From DATBAT01 sp963824805 (GTDB lineage: Bacteria > Acidobacteriota > Terriglobia > Terriglobales > Acidobacteriaceae), in NCBI GenBank assembly GCA_963824805.1, contig CAWGQZ010000072.1, positions 1 to 64,000 on the forward strand: a stretch of 64,000 bases of DNA, read 5' to 3'. Within the stretch, counting starts at the first letter, position 1; every line of letters begins with the position of its first letter. Shown here one piece after another: positions 43,318 through 52,432 of this stretch. The notes beneath the pieces are model-generated. The model was not told the DNA's origin. It saw only the letters and a list, made by a program, of their open reading frames with translations, and made no database searches. Made by a program: the position numbers and the translations under genes.

Positions 43318-44787
43318 CTACCGGGGCAATCGCTCGGGCAGGTCAGCCACCGCATAGCCTAACACCGCCATAGCCGCCGCGTTCTCCCGCAAAGCCTGTG
43401 GATCGATCTTGTCGAGCGTGTCCGCCGGGGTGTGGTGATATTTGAAATAGTCGCGGCCATCCTGGAGAAGCCCAAATGCCGGCACGCCCGATTCAGCCAT
43501 GGGCGTGATGTCGGCCTCGGGACTGTCGTCGACTATGTTCAGCAGGTTGGAACCGGAGCCCGCAAGAATCGCCAGCATGGGCCGAAGCAAGGGCACCGCC
43601 GCGTTGGGGATCTTCGCCTCAAATCCCAGCGGATGTCCCGCGCCGGAATCGCTTTCTATCGCGGCCACATGGTTGCCGAACTCGCTGCCGTGGGCCTTGG
43701 TATAAGCGGTCTGACCACTGCCGGTGTTCTCTTCATCCATCCAGGCGATGATACGAATGGTTCGTTTGGGATGCAAATTGAGTTGGTGAATCAAGTGCGC
43801 GGTTTCCATAGCTACTCCGACGCCGGCGGCATCGTCGATGGCGCCACTGCCCAGGTCCCAGGAATCCAGGTGGCCGGAAACCACGACAATCTGCTCCGGA
43901 TGTTCCGAACCCTTGATATCGGCGATCACGTTGTGGCCCAGAACCGGCGCTCCGGTCTGCGACGTCAGAACTAGATGGATGCGAACCTTTCCCTGTGCCG
44001 CGAGATGAGCGATCAGCTCCGCGTCCTCGGCGGTTACCGCGCCATCCGCTATGCCCGCTTTGGTGCTGCCTCCAGTGTGGGGGATACGATAGTCCGCGTC
44101 TCCGACCGAGCGAACCAGAGATCCCACTGCCCCTAACGCGGCTGCGGCCTTGGCGCCACGTCCGCGATAGACAACCGCCTCGGCATAAGCCTTGAAGGCA
44201 TATCCTGCGGCGGCCTTCTTCTTGTCATAGGGTTCGTTGTAAAGAACGATCTTGCCTTCCACTTTTTGCTTGCCCAGCGCTTTAAGTTCGTCGAAGGTGC
44301 GAACCACCACCACTTCCGCAGTAATGCCTGCCGGGGGCGTCGGATTGTTGCCTGACAACGCGGTCAGCACGATCTTCTGGGTCGTGCCCGGAACTTGTCC
44401 AGGATACTCAACCAGTTCGGCGGTTTCTGTGCCGCGAGTCCAACGCGGTACCTGTACATCTTCCAGATGCACATCCATTCCCAACTTTCGTAGTTCGTCA
44501 GCCACATAGTTGGCCGCGAACTCGGCCTGGGGTGAACCTTCTGGACGGGGCCCGATATTCTCGGTGATATGCGCCACCTGTTCCCAGGCATAGTCACTGG
44601 TCAGGGCAGCGTCGCGCAGCGTTTTGAGTTCGTTGCGAAGCTGCGGCGAGTAGGCTTCTTCAGCGGAAGGTGGTTCTTGAGCAATGCTAGCCGCCTGTGG
44701 CTTGATTGCGACCTGTCTCATCGCTAGCGTAGCGAACACCAGGCTGAATATTAAAACGGACAACGTGCGCAATTTGGGGGAGGGCAT
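43318..44787 (-). CDS. M28 family zinc aminopeptidase/carboxypeptidase-like, exported
   Basis: About 489 residues from the ATG at 44787 (MPSPKLRTLSVLIFSLVFAT); the longer frame upstream is not supported. A PA-like insert lies at about 140-270 and the catalytic M28 fold after it. Zinc and catalytic residues: VSGHLDSWDLGSGAIDDAAG (His and bridging Asp), WMDEENTGSG (Glu pair), ESDSGAGHPLGF (Asp) and YHHTPADT (His). The plan resembles glutamate carboxypeptidase/PGCP-type secreted peptidases, which trim dipeptides in the envelope. All catalytic residues are present. Confidence 0.9.
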   Translation of the reverse strand: MPSPKLRTLSVLIFSLVFATLAMRQVAIKPQAASIAQEPPSAEEAYSPQLRNELKTLRDAALTSDYAWEQVAHITENIGPRPEGSPQAEFAANYVADELRKLGMDVHLEDVQVPRWTRGTETAELVEYPGQVPGTTQKIVLTALSGNNPTPPAGITAEVVVVRTFDELKALGKQKVEGKIVLYNEPYDKKKAAAGYAFKAYAEAVVYRGRGAKAAAALGAVGSLVRSVGDADYRIPHTGGSTKAGIADGAVTAEDAELIAHLAAQGKVRIHLVLTSQTGAPVLGHNVIADIKGSEHPEQIVVVSGHLDSWDLGSGAIDDAAGVGVAMETAHLIHQLNLHPKRTIRIIAWMDEENTGSGQTAYTKAHGSEFGNHVAAIESDSGAGHPLGFEAKIPNAAVPLLRPMLAILAGSGSNLLNIVDDSPEADITPMAESGVPAFGLLQDGRDYFKYHHTPADTLDKIDPQALRENAAAMAVLGYAVADLPERLPR

Positions 44788-44912
44788 TGTCCAAGAGTTT
44801 ATCGCGCTTCCACCGATTCGTGGCGTGGGAACACCGCGTCTAGACGCGAGCAAAACGACCCCGAAACAGAGCGGCTTAGTTTAGCGAAGTTGGGACTATA
44901 CTTCGTCGCGCC

Positions 44913-45218
44913 TTGCTTGTGCTCATTTTGGAGATTGCGGTAGGACTTGCGTTGGCGGTAATGATCGTGAGGGTTCGTCCCGGCAAACCCGACTTAGGGA
45001 TGCCGATGATGATAGTGCTGGGAACACTCGCTGTGCTGGTCGCATTTTCCATCGGTATCAAGTTGGTCGCCGTAACATCGGACGGCGAATCAGCCTATCT
45101 TGGTATCGTCGCAGGCCATGTGATCTTCCTTGGCCAGTTCGCCCTCATAGGGTGGGGTGTGCGTAAGTTCAGTTTTCGAAATCAGAGCAAGAAGCACCGT
45201 GGTATCGGTCCCATCTAG
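44913..45218 (+). CDS. Small membrane protein of unknown function
   Basis: 101 residues with three predicted membrane helices (VLILEIAVGLALAVMIV, MMIVLGTLAVLVAFSIGIKL and IVAGHVIFLGQFALIGWGV) and a basic tail. The start TTG is chosen because it begins the first helix. I do not recognise the family. It is a solitary gene, divergent from the M28 peptidase. Because it is short and starts with TTG, coding status is less sure. Confidence 0.5.
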   Translation: MLVLILEIAVGLALAVMIVRVRPGKPDLGMPMMIVLGTLAVLVAFSIGIKLVAVTSDGESAYLGIVAGHVIFLGQFALIGWGVRKFSFRNQSKKHRGIGPI

Positions 45219-45226
45219 TCTCGGCC

Positions 45227-45256
45227 AAAAAAAAGCGGCCCCATCGCTGGGGCCAC
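45227..45256 (-). terminator. Intrinsic terminator on minus strand
   Basis: On the minus strand GGCCCC pairs with GGGGCC around a six-base loop (GTGGCCCC, GGGGCCGC), followed by eight T residues. It lies just after the stop of the frame-corrected HTH remnant and indicates a minus-strand transcript. Confidence 0.75.
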
Positions 45257-45267
45257 GATTCAAAAGA

Positions 45268-45560
45268 GGCGATTAGGAAGGAATCGAGAAGGGGCGATGC
45301 AAGGGGTCGTACCGGGTTTCGGCACGGCTTAAACGAAGAGCGCGAGAAGAATGGAGAAGAGTCACCTGTATGCGGCCTCTCTTTATTGCTTCCTATAAAG
45401 CACTTGCGAAGCCAATCGGATACCGTCCTGGAACGGTACACCAGCTTCGCTATCTCCCGGAAACCACGGTGCTTAGGCAAAAAAACTGGGGAAAGGGCGA
45501 TTAAGCCCGTTCCCCGAATTTTTCCCCAAGTGCAAAGTCATGCACATTGGCTGCACGCCC
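45268..45560 (-). pseudogene. Candidate decayed small HTH gene (LuxR-like)
   Basis: One minus frame gives HRGFREIAKLVYRSRTVSDW and LRKCF, close to a LuxR-type helix-turn-helix (REIA....S..TV..WLRK). After dropping one base at CC 45392-45393 the next frame continues EAIKRGRIQVTLLHSSRALR and ends LHRPFSIPS, a few bases before the terminator at 45256. Upstream, another shift in the seven-A run at 45479-45485 would link an ATG-started segment (GVQPMCMTLHLGKNSGNGLN). The evidence is suggestive, not strong, because the gene needs two corrections. Confidence 0.3.
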
Positions 45561-45595
45561 ATTCTGTTCGCGACTATTGCGAACCGTACGGAGTG

Positions 45596-46342
45596 CTAGG
45601 AGTTACCGGCTACTGTACGCAGCTTGCCGGGAAGGAAGTGATAAGGCGGCCAAGGGCCGCTGAGCACGACTTCGCAGTTCTTCAGCTGCCGGGCAGCCGT
45701 CGAATAGCGGTTTTGATATTTTTCAATGGATTTGGAATCGATGAGGTGGGCGATGTCGATCAGCATGCCATCGGAAGCGACCCGCTTGCAGCTGACTTCT
45801 TCCTCCAGCGGATTGAACATCTTGTGTACCTGCACCGACAGGGCGCGGGCCTTGGTCTGGCGTTCCCGATCCTGGGAGGCCTTTTCCTTCAACTTCATGA
45901 GGTAATCGCCGCCAACTGTGTCCGGCAATTGTACTTCGGCCAGAACGCGACGCAGAGAGTCGCCCTTGACCAGTACTTTGAGGTGCATTTCGGCCTTTCC
46001 ACGTAGTTTTTCTACGCTTTGTCCGAAAGTGCGGCGATTGGTCCGAACGGCCTGGCGGAGAGCGTCGTCCGAATCAAAGATGGTTCCGAAGCGGAAAGGC
46101 AGTACCGTGCCCGTCCGGAAACAAACGCTTACGACCCGGGCGTGCTCGAGAACGTGTCTCTCCTCGAGTTTGGCTTCGCTCCGGTCGTATTCGCTGACGA
46201 TGACTGCAAAGTCACCACTGGGGTAGCTGAGGACCGCGGCTCCATTGACGCCTTGAATGCCTTCCAGCAAGAAGGGGCGCCGGGTGCGGGTTCCATTGGA
46301 GAGGGTTTGGTGCTCGGTAATGCAGTAAGCGTACCACGCCAT
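45596..46342 (-). CDS. GvpL/GvpF family gas vesicle protein
   Basis: 248 residues with typical GvpL/F features: N-terminal AWYAYCITEHQ, VLEHARVVSVCFRTGTVLPF followed by RFGTIFDSDDALR, and the C-terminal SGPWPPYHFLPG. GvpF/L proteins help assemble or cap gas vesicles and bind the shell protein GvpA. No gvpA, gvpN or gvpK is in this window, so it is an orphan here. Orphan GvpL/F are known in soil bacteria, with unknown roles. It lies downstream of aroDE on the same strand, 285 bases away. Confidence 0.85.
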   Translation of the reverse strand: MAWYAYCITEHQTLSNGTRTRRPFLLEGIQGVNGAAVLSYPSGDFAVIVSEYDRSEAKLEERHVLEHARVVSVCFRTGTVLPFRFGTIFDSDDALRQAVRTNRRTFGQSVEKLRGKAEMHLKVLVKGDSLRRVLAEVQLPDTVGGDYLMKLKEKASQDRERQTKARALSVQVHKMFNPLEEEVSCKRVASDGMLIDIAHLIDSKSIEKYQNRYSTAARQLKNCEVVLSGPWPPYHFLPGKLRTVAGNS

Positions 46343-46627
46343 ATGAGGTCACTCCGAACCTTTGAGGTACTGGACTTTTAGCCCAAGTATCCGTTTACAG
46401 TTGGCTTACGACCTTTTTGTTACCTAGGAAGAAAGGGCGGTTCTGCGACGAGATCGAACGCTCTAACAGTCCCACGTCCGACAGGCATCTTACTGCGAAA
46501 TAGGTATAAATTGCAACCATTTCGTGGCAGCTTGCATCTGGGCGAAGCTTTCGCGAAAACGTTTTACGTAAACGATTTCCTTACGGCTATTTGCGAAAAT
46601 CGCGAAGCGCAAACCGAATGAAAGCGC

Positions 46628-48199
46628 TTACTTTTTCTTACGCTCCTGATAGGACCGGATCATAGCTCTTTCGTTCAATTCACCGGTAACGACTCGGAGC
46701 ATTTCATCTCCAGGGGCAGGTTTACCTGTCCAGATCTCGAATTGCCGCGCCGCCTGCTGTACGAACATCTCTATTCCCGGAATGATCTGGGCGCCACGTG
46801 CCCTCGCCAATTCCATCAGCCGAGTCTCAGACGGGTCGTAGACCATGTCAAAGAGGTATTGTGTGTTTATTTCGTTCTCGTTGAGCGGAGACTCGCGGCT
46901 CGCCCCCATACCCACCGGAGTGGCGTTGATGACGACGTCGAATTTGAGTTTCTTGAGATCCTGCCGTTTAGCGGTCCGCGCCCTCGCCTGACGCGCCAGC
47001 TTTTGTCCCTTGGCGACATTGCGATTCAGAATGTAGACCTCTGCGCCGCGCTCTTTCAATCCAAACACCGCCGCCCGGGCGGCGCCACCCGCTCCCAACA
47101 CCAGAATTTTTGATTCGGCGATGGTGATGCGCTGCTCCAGCGGACGAACCACGCCGGCAGTATCCGTGTTGAAGCCGTAGAGCTTCCCATCTTGCATCCG
47201 GACAACCGTGTTGCAAGCGCCAACCTTGGTGGTGTGGCTGTCGGTGTTGTCCAGGTATTTCAGGATCGCCTCTTTGTATGGCATGGTGACCGAGAGGCCG
47301 TGAATTGGAATGTCCTTCACGCAAGCCAGCAGATCCTTGAGCGTTTTGGCGTGAAGTGCCACGTAAACGGCATTGACATTCTCCCGCCGCATGGCCGCAT
47401 TCATGATGGCTGGCGACAGGGAATGGGCCACGGGATCGCCCACCACGCCGTAAACCTTGGTCGCGGTGTCTACCTGCTCAATCCGAAACGTATTTCGCAA
47501 GATCTGGCTTGTAACCTGGCCGGGGGCGGTTTTTTCCTCGGCGTTCATGGCGGCGAAGGTGAATGCGCTGCCCGCACGAACTCCCAGAACCCGGCTGATA
47601 AAGCCCTGCTCTCCCATGCACATGCCGACCAGGGAATATTGGTCACCCCTTTGCTCCAGAAATTTCATCATGGTGACATTGTCGTGAAGCGTGGTCGCGG
47701 TAGTGACGATCTTGTAGAAGTCAGCCGGAATTGAGGACATCTTTTCAAGGGTCTCGTCCAGGTTCCTCGTTTGCTTAAAGTCATGAAAAGACAGGATTAC
47801 ACTGGCCCGAGAGCGCAAGACTGAAATCTGTGACGGTTTACACCGGACCGCGGTCTGCAACTCAACGTCGACCAGTTGGCAGCCCGCTGCGACGGCTTTG
47901 GAAAGGATATCGAGCTGCGCGGCAACCGATCCTTTAAACTTGCCGCCACTGGGCACACGGCGGCAGGTGGCGATACAGATGGATTGCGGATTGTAGTCGA
48001 TGAAGTGCTTGATCTTCCCCAAGGCTAGGGCGGGCTTGGCCAGATAGTCTAACCTGAACTCAATGAATGGGTTATCCCGTACCAATGCTTCCGCGCGATC
48101 GACCATATCGGAGGCATCGGTCCCAATAACTGCTACACAAATTCGAGGCAGACGCAGATGCGCGGCCCGGGGTACGTAACTGGTGAGTGCACTTGTCAT
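46628..48199 (-). CDS. aroDE: Bifunctional 3-dehydroquinate dehydratase / shikimate dehydrogenase
   Basis: 523 residues from the ATG at 48199. The first half (about 1-230) is type I dehydroquinase: RICVAVIGTDASDM, FIEFRLDYLAKP, ILSFHDFKQT, the Schiff-base Lys in ADFYKIVTTA, and VGMCMGEQGFISRVLG. The second half (about 250-510) is AroE: VYGVVGDPVAHSLSPAIMNA (shikimate-binding SLS), LSVTMPYKEAILKYLD with the catalytic Lys, GACNTVVRM, the NADP motif VLGAGGAARAAVFGL and FNTDTAGV. The fusion catalyses two successive steps of the shikimate pathway. Such fusions are common in plants and some bacteria. The chromosomal context shows no other aro genes. Confidence 0.95.
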   Translation of the reverse strand: MTSALTSYVPRAAHLRLPRICVAVIGTDASDMVDRAEALVRDNPFIEFRLDYLAKPALALGKIKHFIDYNPQSICIATCRRVPSGGKFKGSVAAQLDILSKAVAAGCQLVDVELQTAVRCKPSQISVLRSRASVILSFHDFKQTRNLDETLEKMSSIPADFYKIVTTATTLHDNVTMMKFLEQRGDQYSLVGMCMGEQGFISRVLGVRAGSAFTFAAMNAEEKTAPGQVTSQILRNTFRIEQVDTATKVYGVVGDPVAHSLSPAIMNAAMRRENVNAVYVALHAKTLKDLLACVKDIPIHGLSVTMPYKEAILKYLDNTDSHTTKVGACNTVVRMQDGKLYGFNTDTAGVVRPLEQRITIAESKILVLGAGGAARAAVFGLKERGAEVYILNRNVAKGQKLARQARARTAKRQDLKKLKFDVVINATPVGMGASRESPLNENEINTQYLFDMVYDPSETRLMELARARGAQIIPGIEMFVQQAARQFEIWTGKPAPGDEMLRVVTGELNERAMIRSYQERKKK

Positions 48200-48422
48200 C
48201 AATAAGAGTCGGCGCGAATATTACAGGCGCATAAACGCAGATGCAACAATGGATTAAGCAACTCACTACTTTACCTGAATAAACTTTCTTACGTACTGGC
48301 GTGGCACCGGCGTAACCTTGACCACCCTGCGGCCTGTTGTTATCGTCCGGGCTGGCAACCCTTTTAGTATCTGCACTTAGCGGGCACCGCCGCCGGAGAT
48401 GCGGTAGTGCCTGGGAGGTAAC

Positions 48423-49373
48423 ATGAAGAAAACAGGACTTTTGCTGCTGCTTTCCTTGACCGCGGCAGCTTATGCGCAGTCTGGTCCCGACGCCGCCGGC
48501 GGACCGCAGACTTCGCCCACAGCCGTAAGTTTCCCGTTTGAACGGATCCAGGCTCCCACCAGCGCCGACCTGTACTGTGCCGGCTTCGTAAGCCAGCAAC
48601 AACAGCCCAACGCGAACTATGTGGCCGGCGGCCTCAACACCCCGAACACCACCCGCTTCGTAAACGGCGACTTGATTTATCTGGCCGGCGGCGGCTACCA
48701 GACGGACAAGGAATATGCAATTCTGCGTGAGATCGTCGATCCGAATCGTCATGAGGCTTTCAAAGGCCAGGACAAGTTGATCAAAACCATGGGTCAGCCC
48801 TACGCCGAATTGGCCCGCGTAAAAATCATCGACACTCGCAACAAGATGGCGATCGCGCAAGTTGAATTCAGCTGCGATCCTATCGTGCCCGGGGACGTTG
48901 CGGTTCCGTTTGTTGAGAAGCAGACGGTCTCGTATCACCTTCCCGTTCGCTTTGACCGCTACGCGGTCCCCAACGCGAAGACCGCCGGCCGCATTGTGTT
49001 GGCCAAGGACTTCGACACCGAACTCGGAACCGGCGGAAAAGTTTATCTGAATGTCGGAACCAACCAGGGAGTGAAGACGGGCGACTACTTCCGCGCGGTG
49101 AGAGGCTATGAAGCTGACCGCGAGAATGAAGTCGATTCGCTTTCCTTCAAAGCATCGACTACGGAGGACACGCAAAAGAATCCGCCTTCGATGAACCCTA
49201 ACTTCCTGACCCGCACCAAGGGCGTCGCCATTAACGTGAGCGACCTCCCCCGTCGGTCCGTCGGGGAAGTGGTGATTCTGAGCGCTACTCCTACTACCGC
49301 TACCGGCATGATTGTGTTTGCGCTGGAAGATGTCCACGTCGGCGACAATGTCGAGTTGGACGAGCAGCAGTAG
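48423..49373 (+). CDS. Secreted protein of unknown function
   Basis: 316 residues with a signal peptide (KKTGLLLLLSLTAAAYA). I do not recognise a named domain with confidence. Residues about 90-200 are beta-rich, with FVNGDLIYLAGGGYQTDKEY and AQVEFSCDPIVPGDVAVPF. The C-terminal part has GTNQGVKTGDYFRAVRGYEA and VGEVVILSATPTTATGMIVF, reminiscent of FlgT/LysM-free beta-barrel 'GTxxGVxxGDxF' domains found in secreted and flagellar assembly proteins. It has a strong Shine-Dalgarno (GGGAGG at 48415-48420) and ends at a clear terminator, so it is expressed as a single gene. Confidence 0.65.
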   Translation: MKKTGLLLLLSLTAAAYAQSGPDAAGGPQTSPTAVSFPFERIQAPTSADLYCAGFVSQQQQPNANYVAGGLNTPNTTRFVNGDLIYLAGGGYQTDKEYAILREIVDPNRHEAFKGQDKLIKTMGQPYAELARVKIIDTRNKMAIAQVEFSCDPIVPGDVAVPFVEKQTVSYHLPVRFDRYAVPNAKTAGRIVLAKDFDTELGTGGKVYLNVGTNQGVKTGDYFRAVRGYEADRENEVDSLSFKASTTEDTQKNPPSMNPNFLTRTKGVAINVSDLPRRSVGEVVILSATPTTATGMIVFALEDVHVGDNVELDEQQ

Positions 49374-49396
49374 TTTTTCGAAGTTAGTTTTACCGG

Positions 49397-49428
49397 CCGG
49401 AGAAGAATGCAAATTCTTCTCCGGTTTT
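49397..49428 (+). terminator. Intrinsic terminator of the secreted protein gene
   Basis: CCGGAGAAGAA and TTCTTCTCCGG form a perfect 11-bp stem with loop TGCAAA, followed by TTTTGTTTTG. It is 23 bases after the stop codon. Confidence 0.85.
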
Positions 49429-49529
49429 GTTTTGCATAGGGCGGATACTCTTACCAGTGGCCCCTGATAGCTTGAGCGCCGTAAGCTCGGACAAGAGTGT
49501 CCGCCATACATCAGCGCTAGAATTGTCGC

Positions 49530-50258
49530 TTGAATCCTCTCGATTTCACAGCGCATCGGCCTTGGCCAATCCCACTTGGCCCTTGGATCATGCGGCAGGT
49601 ATGGCACGACTTGTTATTCGCGCACTGGCCAATCGATCCGGAACTCATGCGGGGTCTGGTGCCGCCGCAACTCCCTCTGGATCTTTTTGAGGGGATGAGT
49701 TGGCTGGCGATCGCACCGTTTCACATGAGCGGGATACGTGCGCGGGGATTGCCGGCGTTTCCCGGTCTGTCACAGTTTCCTGAGTTGAATGTCCGCACTT
49801 ACGTCATCCTCGAGGGAAAACCCGGCGTATTTTTCTTCAGCCTGGACGCGGCGAGTTTGGTGGCAGTCAAGGCGGCGCGCAAGTTCTACCATCTTCCTTA
49901 CTTTCCTGCCCGCATGTCAGTGAGGGAAGATCAGGATTGGATTCACTATGCCGCGCAACGCCGCAATTCATCGGCGGAGTTTCGGGGACGTTATCGACCG
50001 ATCGCACCGGTTCAATTGCGCGAGCCGTCAAGTCTGCCCCACTGGCTATCCGAGCGTTACTGTCTTTATACGGTTTTTGAAGGACAGGTGTTTCGGGCAG
50101 AGATTCATCACCAGCAGTGGCCACTTCAAGATGCGGAATGGGAGGTGGATGCGAATACCATGGCCGAAGGTATTCCTCTGCCTGCGGTTACTCCTCTGCT
50201 GCATTTTTCCCGGCGTCTGGACGTGTTGATCTGGCCCTTGCGGCGGTTGGAAATTTAG
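49530..50258 (+). CDS. DUF2071 (YqjF-like) protein
   Basis: 242 residues starting from a TTG. Typical DUF2071 segments are PIPLGPWIMRQVWHDLLFAH, HWPIDPELMRGLVPPQLPLD, WLAIAPFHMSGIRARGLP and LNVRTYVILEGKPGVFFFSL. Such proteins are small cytoplasmic proteins of unknown role, related to acetoacetate decarboxylase-like folds. It is a solitary gene in convergent arrangement with the Gfo/Idh/MocA gene. Confidence 0.8.
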   Translation: MNPLDFTAHRPWPIPLGPWIMRQVWHDLLFAHWPIDPELMRGLVPPQLPLDLFEGMSWLAIAPFHMSGIRARGLPAFPGLSQFPELNVRTYVILEGKPGVFFFSLDAASLVAVKAARKFYHLPYFPARMSVREDQDWIHYAAQRRNSSAEFRGRYRPIAPVQLREPSSLPHWLSERYCLYTVFEGQVFRAEIHHQQWPLQDAEWEVDANTMAEGIPLPAVTPLLHFSRRLDVLIWPLRRLEI

Positions 50259-50301
50259 TTACTAGTTTCTAATTCCCGGTTCTTAGCGCCGATTAGGTGA
50301 G

Positions 50302-50326
50302 AAGGACGGGGCAAAGCCCCGTCCTT
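50302..50326. terminator. Perfect 11-bp hairpin between convergent genes
   Basis: AAGGACGGGGC and GCCCCGTCCTT around AAA, lying between the DUF2071 stop (50258) and the Gfo/Idh/MocA stop (50341). No T run is present, so its use as a terminator is inferred. Confidence 0.55.
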
Positions 50327-50340
50327 GCGCGGGCAGGTAG

Positions 50341-51689
50341 TTAACTCTTGATACTCTTCGAGCCTTCGTCCCAGCTTACCTGGCTTTTCCGGAAATAAGA
50401 CTCATTCGCCATGTGGCAGGCCAGCGCGGCGTGGTGCCCGAAAACGGCATCTTCGGTTACCGGCTTGCGGGAGCGCACCGCGTTGAAAAATGTCGAAAGA
50501 TGTGGCTTCACATCGTCGAAAGAAACGCTGCGATACACGACCGCTTCCGCTGCGGGCTCCTTTCCCGGCTTGGGATCGTGTTCCGCATGCCACCTCTTCA
50601 TGTACTCGTCCCGCAGAGGTTTGGGGAACGCATTGGCGTAATAGCTCGGACCACTGTCCTCGCCGGTTTGCGGGGTGTACGTCACGCTGAACTCGGTGAC
50701 TTCGATGATGCCTTTCGAGCCTTGGAAGCGATAAGTCTCCGGCATTTCGGTGCCCAGGTTCAGTCGCATGTAGGCGGGAATTCCGTTGTAATCAAAAAGC
50801 GAGGCGTGGACGTCCGGCATGTTGCGGCCGTCTTTCCAGCGCAGGATGCCTCCCATGGCCATGGTGCGGCTGGGAGCTTCGTTGATCCCCAGCATGTACT
50901 GCATGCCGCTGATCAGATGGACCAGCAAATCGCCGGCGACACCGGTCCCGTATTCCTTCCAGCAGCGCCAGCGGGCAAAAATCTTGGGATCGAATGCACG
51001 CTTGGGAACGGTTCCTTGCCAGGTGTCCCAGTCCAGGGTCTGAGGAGACAGATCCGGCGGCGGTGGATATTCCCAGGAACCGGTGGGATCGTTGCGGCCG
51101 AGCCAGCCTTCGACCATCATCAGGTCGCCGAGCTTGCCTTCCTCTACCAGTTGCTTCGCCTTGGCGCAAATTACGGAACTGACGCGCTGCGAACCAATCT
51201 GCACGATACGTTCGTTTTCTGTGCCGCAGCTACCATCTCCACACCGTCAGCAGGCGAGTGCGACATGGGCTTTTCGCAATAGATGTCTTTGCCGGCGTTG
51301 ACTGCGTCAACGACGACTTGCTTGTGCCAGTGATCGGGGACGGCGGCGATGAGGCAGTCGATCTCCTTGTTCTCCAGCAGTTCATGATAGCGGCGGGTGA
51401 CGGGAAGATCGGGCTTGTTGACGATTTCGCGGGCGAGCGCATGGCGCCCGTCGTAGAGGTCACAAGCCGCGATGCACTCTACGCCCGGCAACTGAATGGC
51501 GGCAGGCAACAGGCTCGAACCCTGCATTCCGATTCCGATGATGCCGAAGCGGACGCGGTCACTGGGTGCGACCGCCTGGGCGAATAGATTTTCGGGACTG
51601 AGGAATATGGTTTTGGCGGCCAGAGTCGCGCCGGCTGCCGAGGCGCTGATCCCTAGAAATTGGCGGCGGGAGAAATCGCTTTTTTTCAT
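50341..51689 (-). pseudogene. Gfo/Idh/MocA family oxidoreductase, Tat-exported, one frameshift
   Basis: About 449 residues after correction. A Tat-type signal (DFSRRQFLGISASAAGATLA) leads to the Rossmann part RVRFGIIGIGMQGSSLL and the family signature DIYCEKPMSHSPADGVEMV. The first frame ends shortly after AAAQKTN. The second continues RIVQIGSQRVSS and carries the C-terminal dimer/substrate domain (GMQYMLGINEAPSRTMAM, RFQGSKGIIEVTEFSVTY). Inserting one base at the TTTT run 51215-51218 gives AAAQKNERIVQIGSQRV. Family members oxidise or transform sugars with NAD(P). DUF1080 is encoded 20 bases upstream, as in many sugar-processing pairs, so a secreted sugar oxidoreductase is likely. Confidence 0.8.
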
Positions 51690-51709
51690 GATGCCCCTTT
51701 TTTAGATAC

Positions 51710-52372
51710 TTATTTTTTGAGTGGTTTGATTGCGACTTCCTTGAAAAACACCACGTCATTGTCGCTGTGGTTTTGCAGGCCGAAATAACCCATGTTCGGG
51801 CGTGGGCCGTGCAACGGCTCGAAATCAAACTTTCTTTCCGGGACCGCCATGCCTTCCTTGTAGTCGGTGACCTTAACGCCGTTGACAGAAACCAGGGTGC
51901 GATCGCCGTCGAGCGTGATCTCCATGGTGTTCCACTCGGGGCCAGGCTTGCCGGGTTTCGCCATCGGCTTGGTCAAAGAATAAAGCGTTCCGGTCACGTG
52001 GTAGTCGTCTTCGTTGGAGGTTTCGGGATGGTTGTCGATCTGGACTTCATAGCCGTAGTGCACTGGCATCCAGGCTTCGCGAGGCTCGATAGGAATGCGA
52101 ATGTAGACTCCCGAGTTGTCGTTCTTATCGCGCATCTTGAAGACGACACGGAGCACGCAGTTGCCGACCTTGCCTCCGGCCCAGTACAGCAGGCCCATCC
52201 CGCCGTGGGTCTGGATCAGCCCGTCCGAGGTGACGGTGTCTTCGCCGGGGCCAACGTGTTTCCATCCGGTGAGGTCTTTTCCATTGAAGAGTTGCTTCCA
52301 TTCGCCGGATTGCGCAAAGGAGAACTGAGCTAAAGCAATGAAAACGGCGAGAAGAATGAGAATTTTTCGCAT
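51710..52372 (-). CDS. DUF1080 domain protein, secreted
   Basis: 220 residues with a signal peptide (RKILILLAVFIALAQFSFA) and a single DUF1080 (concanavalin-like, 3-keto-disaccharide hydrolase) domain: EWKQLFNGKDLTGWKHVGPG, DKNDNSGVYIRI, EPREAWMPVHYGYEVQIDNH and GYFGLQNHSDNDVVFFKEVA. DUF1080 proteins with neighbouring Gfo/Idh/MocA oxidoreductases have been linked to 3-keto-glycoside turnover; that role is inferred here. It is the first gene of the operon with the oxidoreductase 20 bases downstream. A palindrome lies about 35 bases upstream. Confidence 0.85.
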   Translation of the reverse strand: MRKILILLAVFIALAQFSFAQSGEWKQLFNGKDLTGWKHVGPGEDTVTSDGLIQTHGGMGLLYWAGGKVGNCVLRVVFKMRDKNDNSGVYIRIPIEPREAWMPVHYGYEVQIDNHPETSNEDDYHVTGTLYSLTKPMAKPGKPGPEWNTMEITLDGDRTLVSVNGVKVTDYKEGMAVPERKFDFEPLHGPRPNMGYFGLQNHSDNDVVFFKEVAIKPLKK

Positions 52373-52406
52373 AAGAGTACCGGGGCAAAAATATACACCA
52401 AAAGTG

Positions 52407-52432
52407 GTAAAGCAGGGTTAGGCCTGCTTTAC
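52407..52432. promoter_or_regulatory. Palindrome upstream of DUF1080-oxidoreductase operon
   Basis: GTAAAGCAGG (52407-52416) and CCTGCTTTAC (52423-52432) pair perfectly around GTTAGG. It is 35 bases upstream of the DUF1080 start, where it could be an operator or a leader hairpin. Confidence 0.4.

Noticed and set aside
48072..49607. 511-codon open frame on the minus strand
   Set aside because: It is antisense to the secreted protein at 48423 and to part of aroDE. It has no domain and arises from high-GC codon bias.
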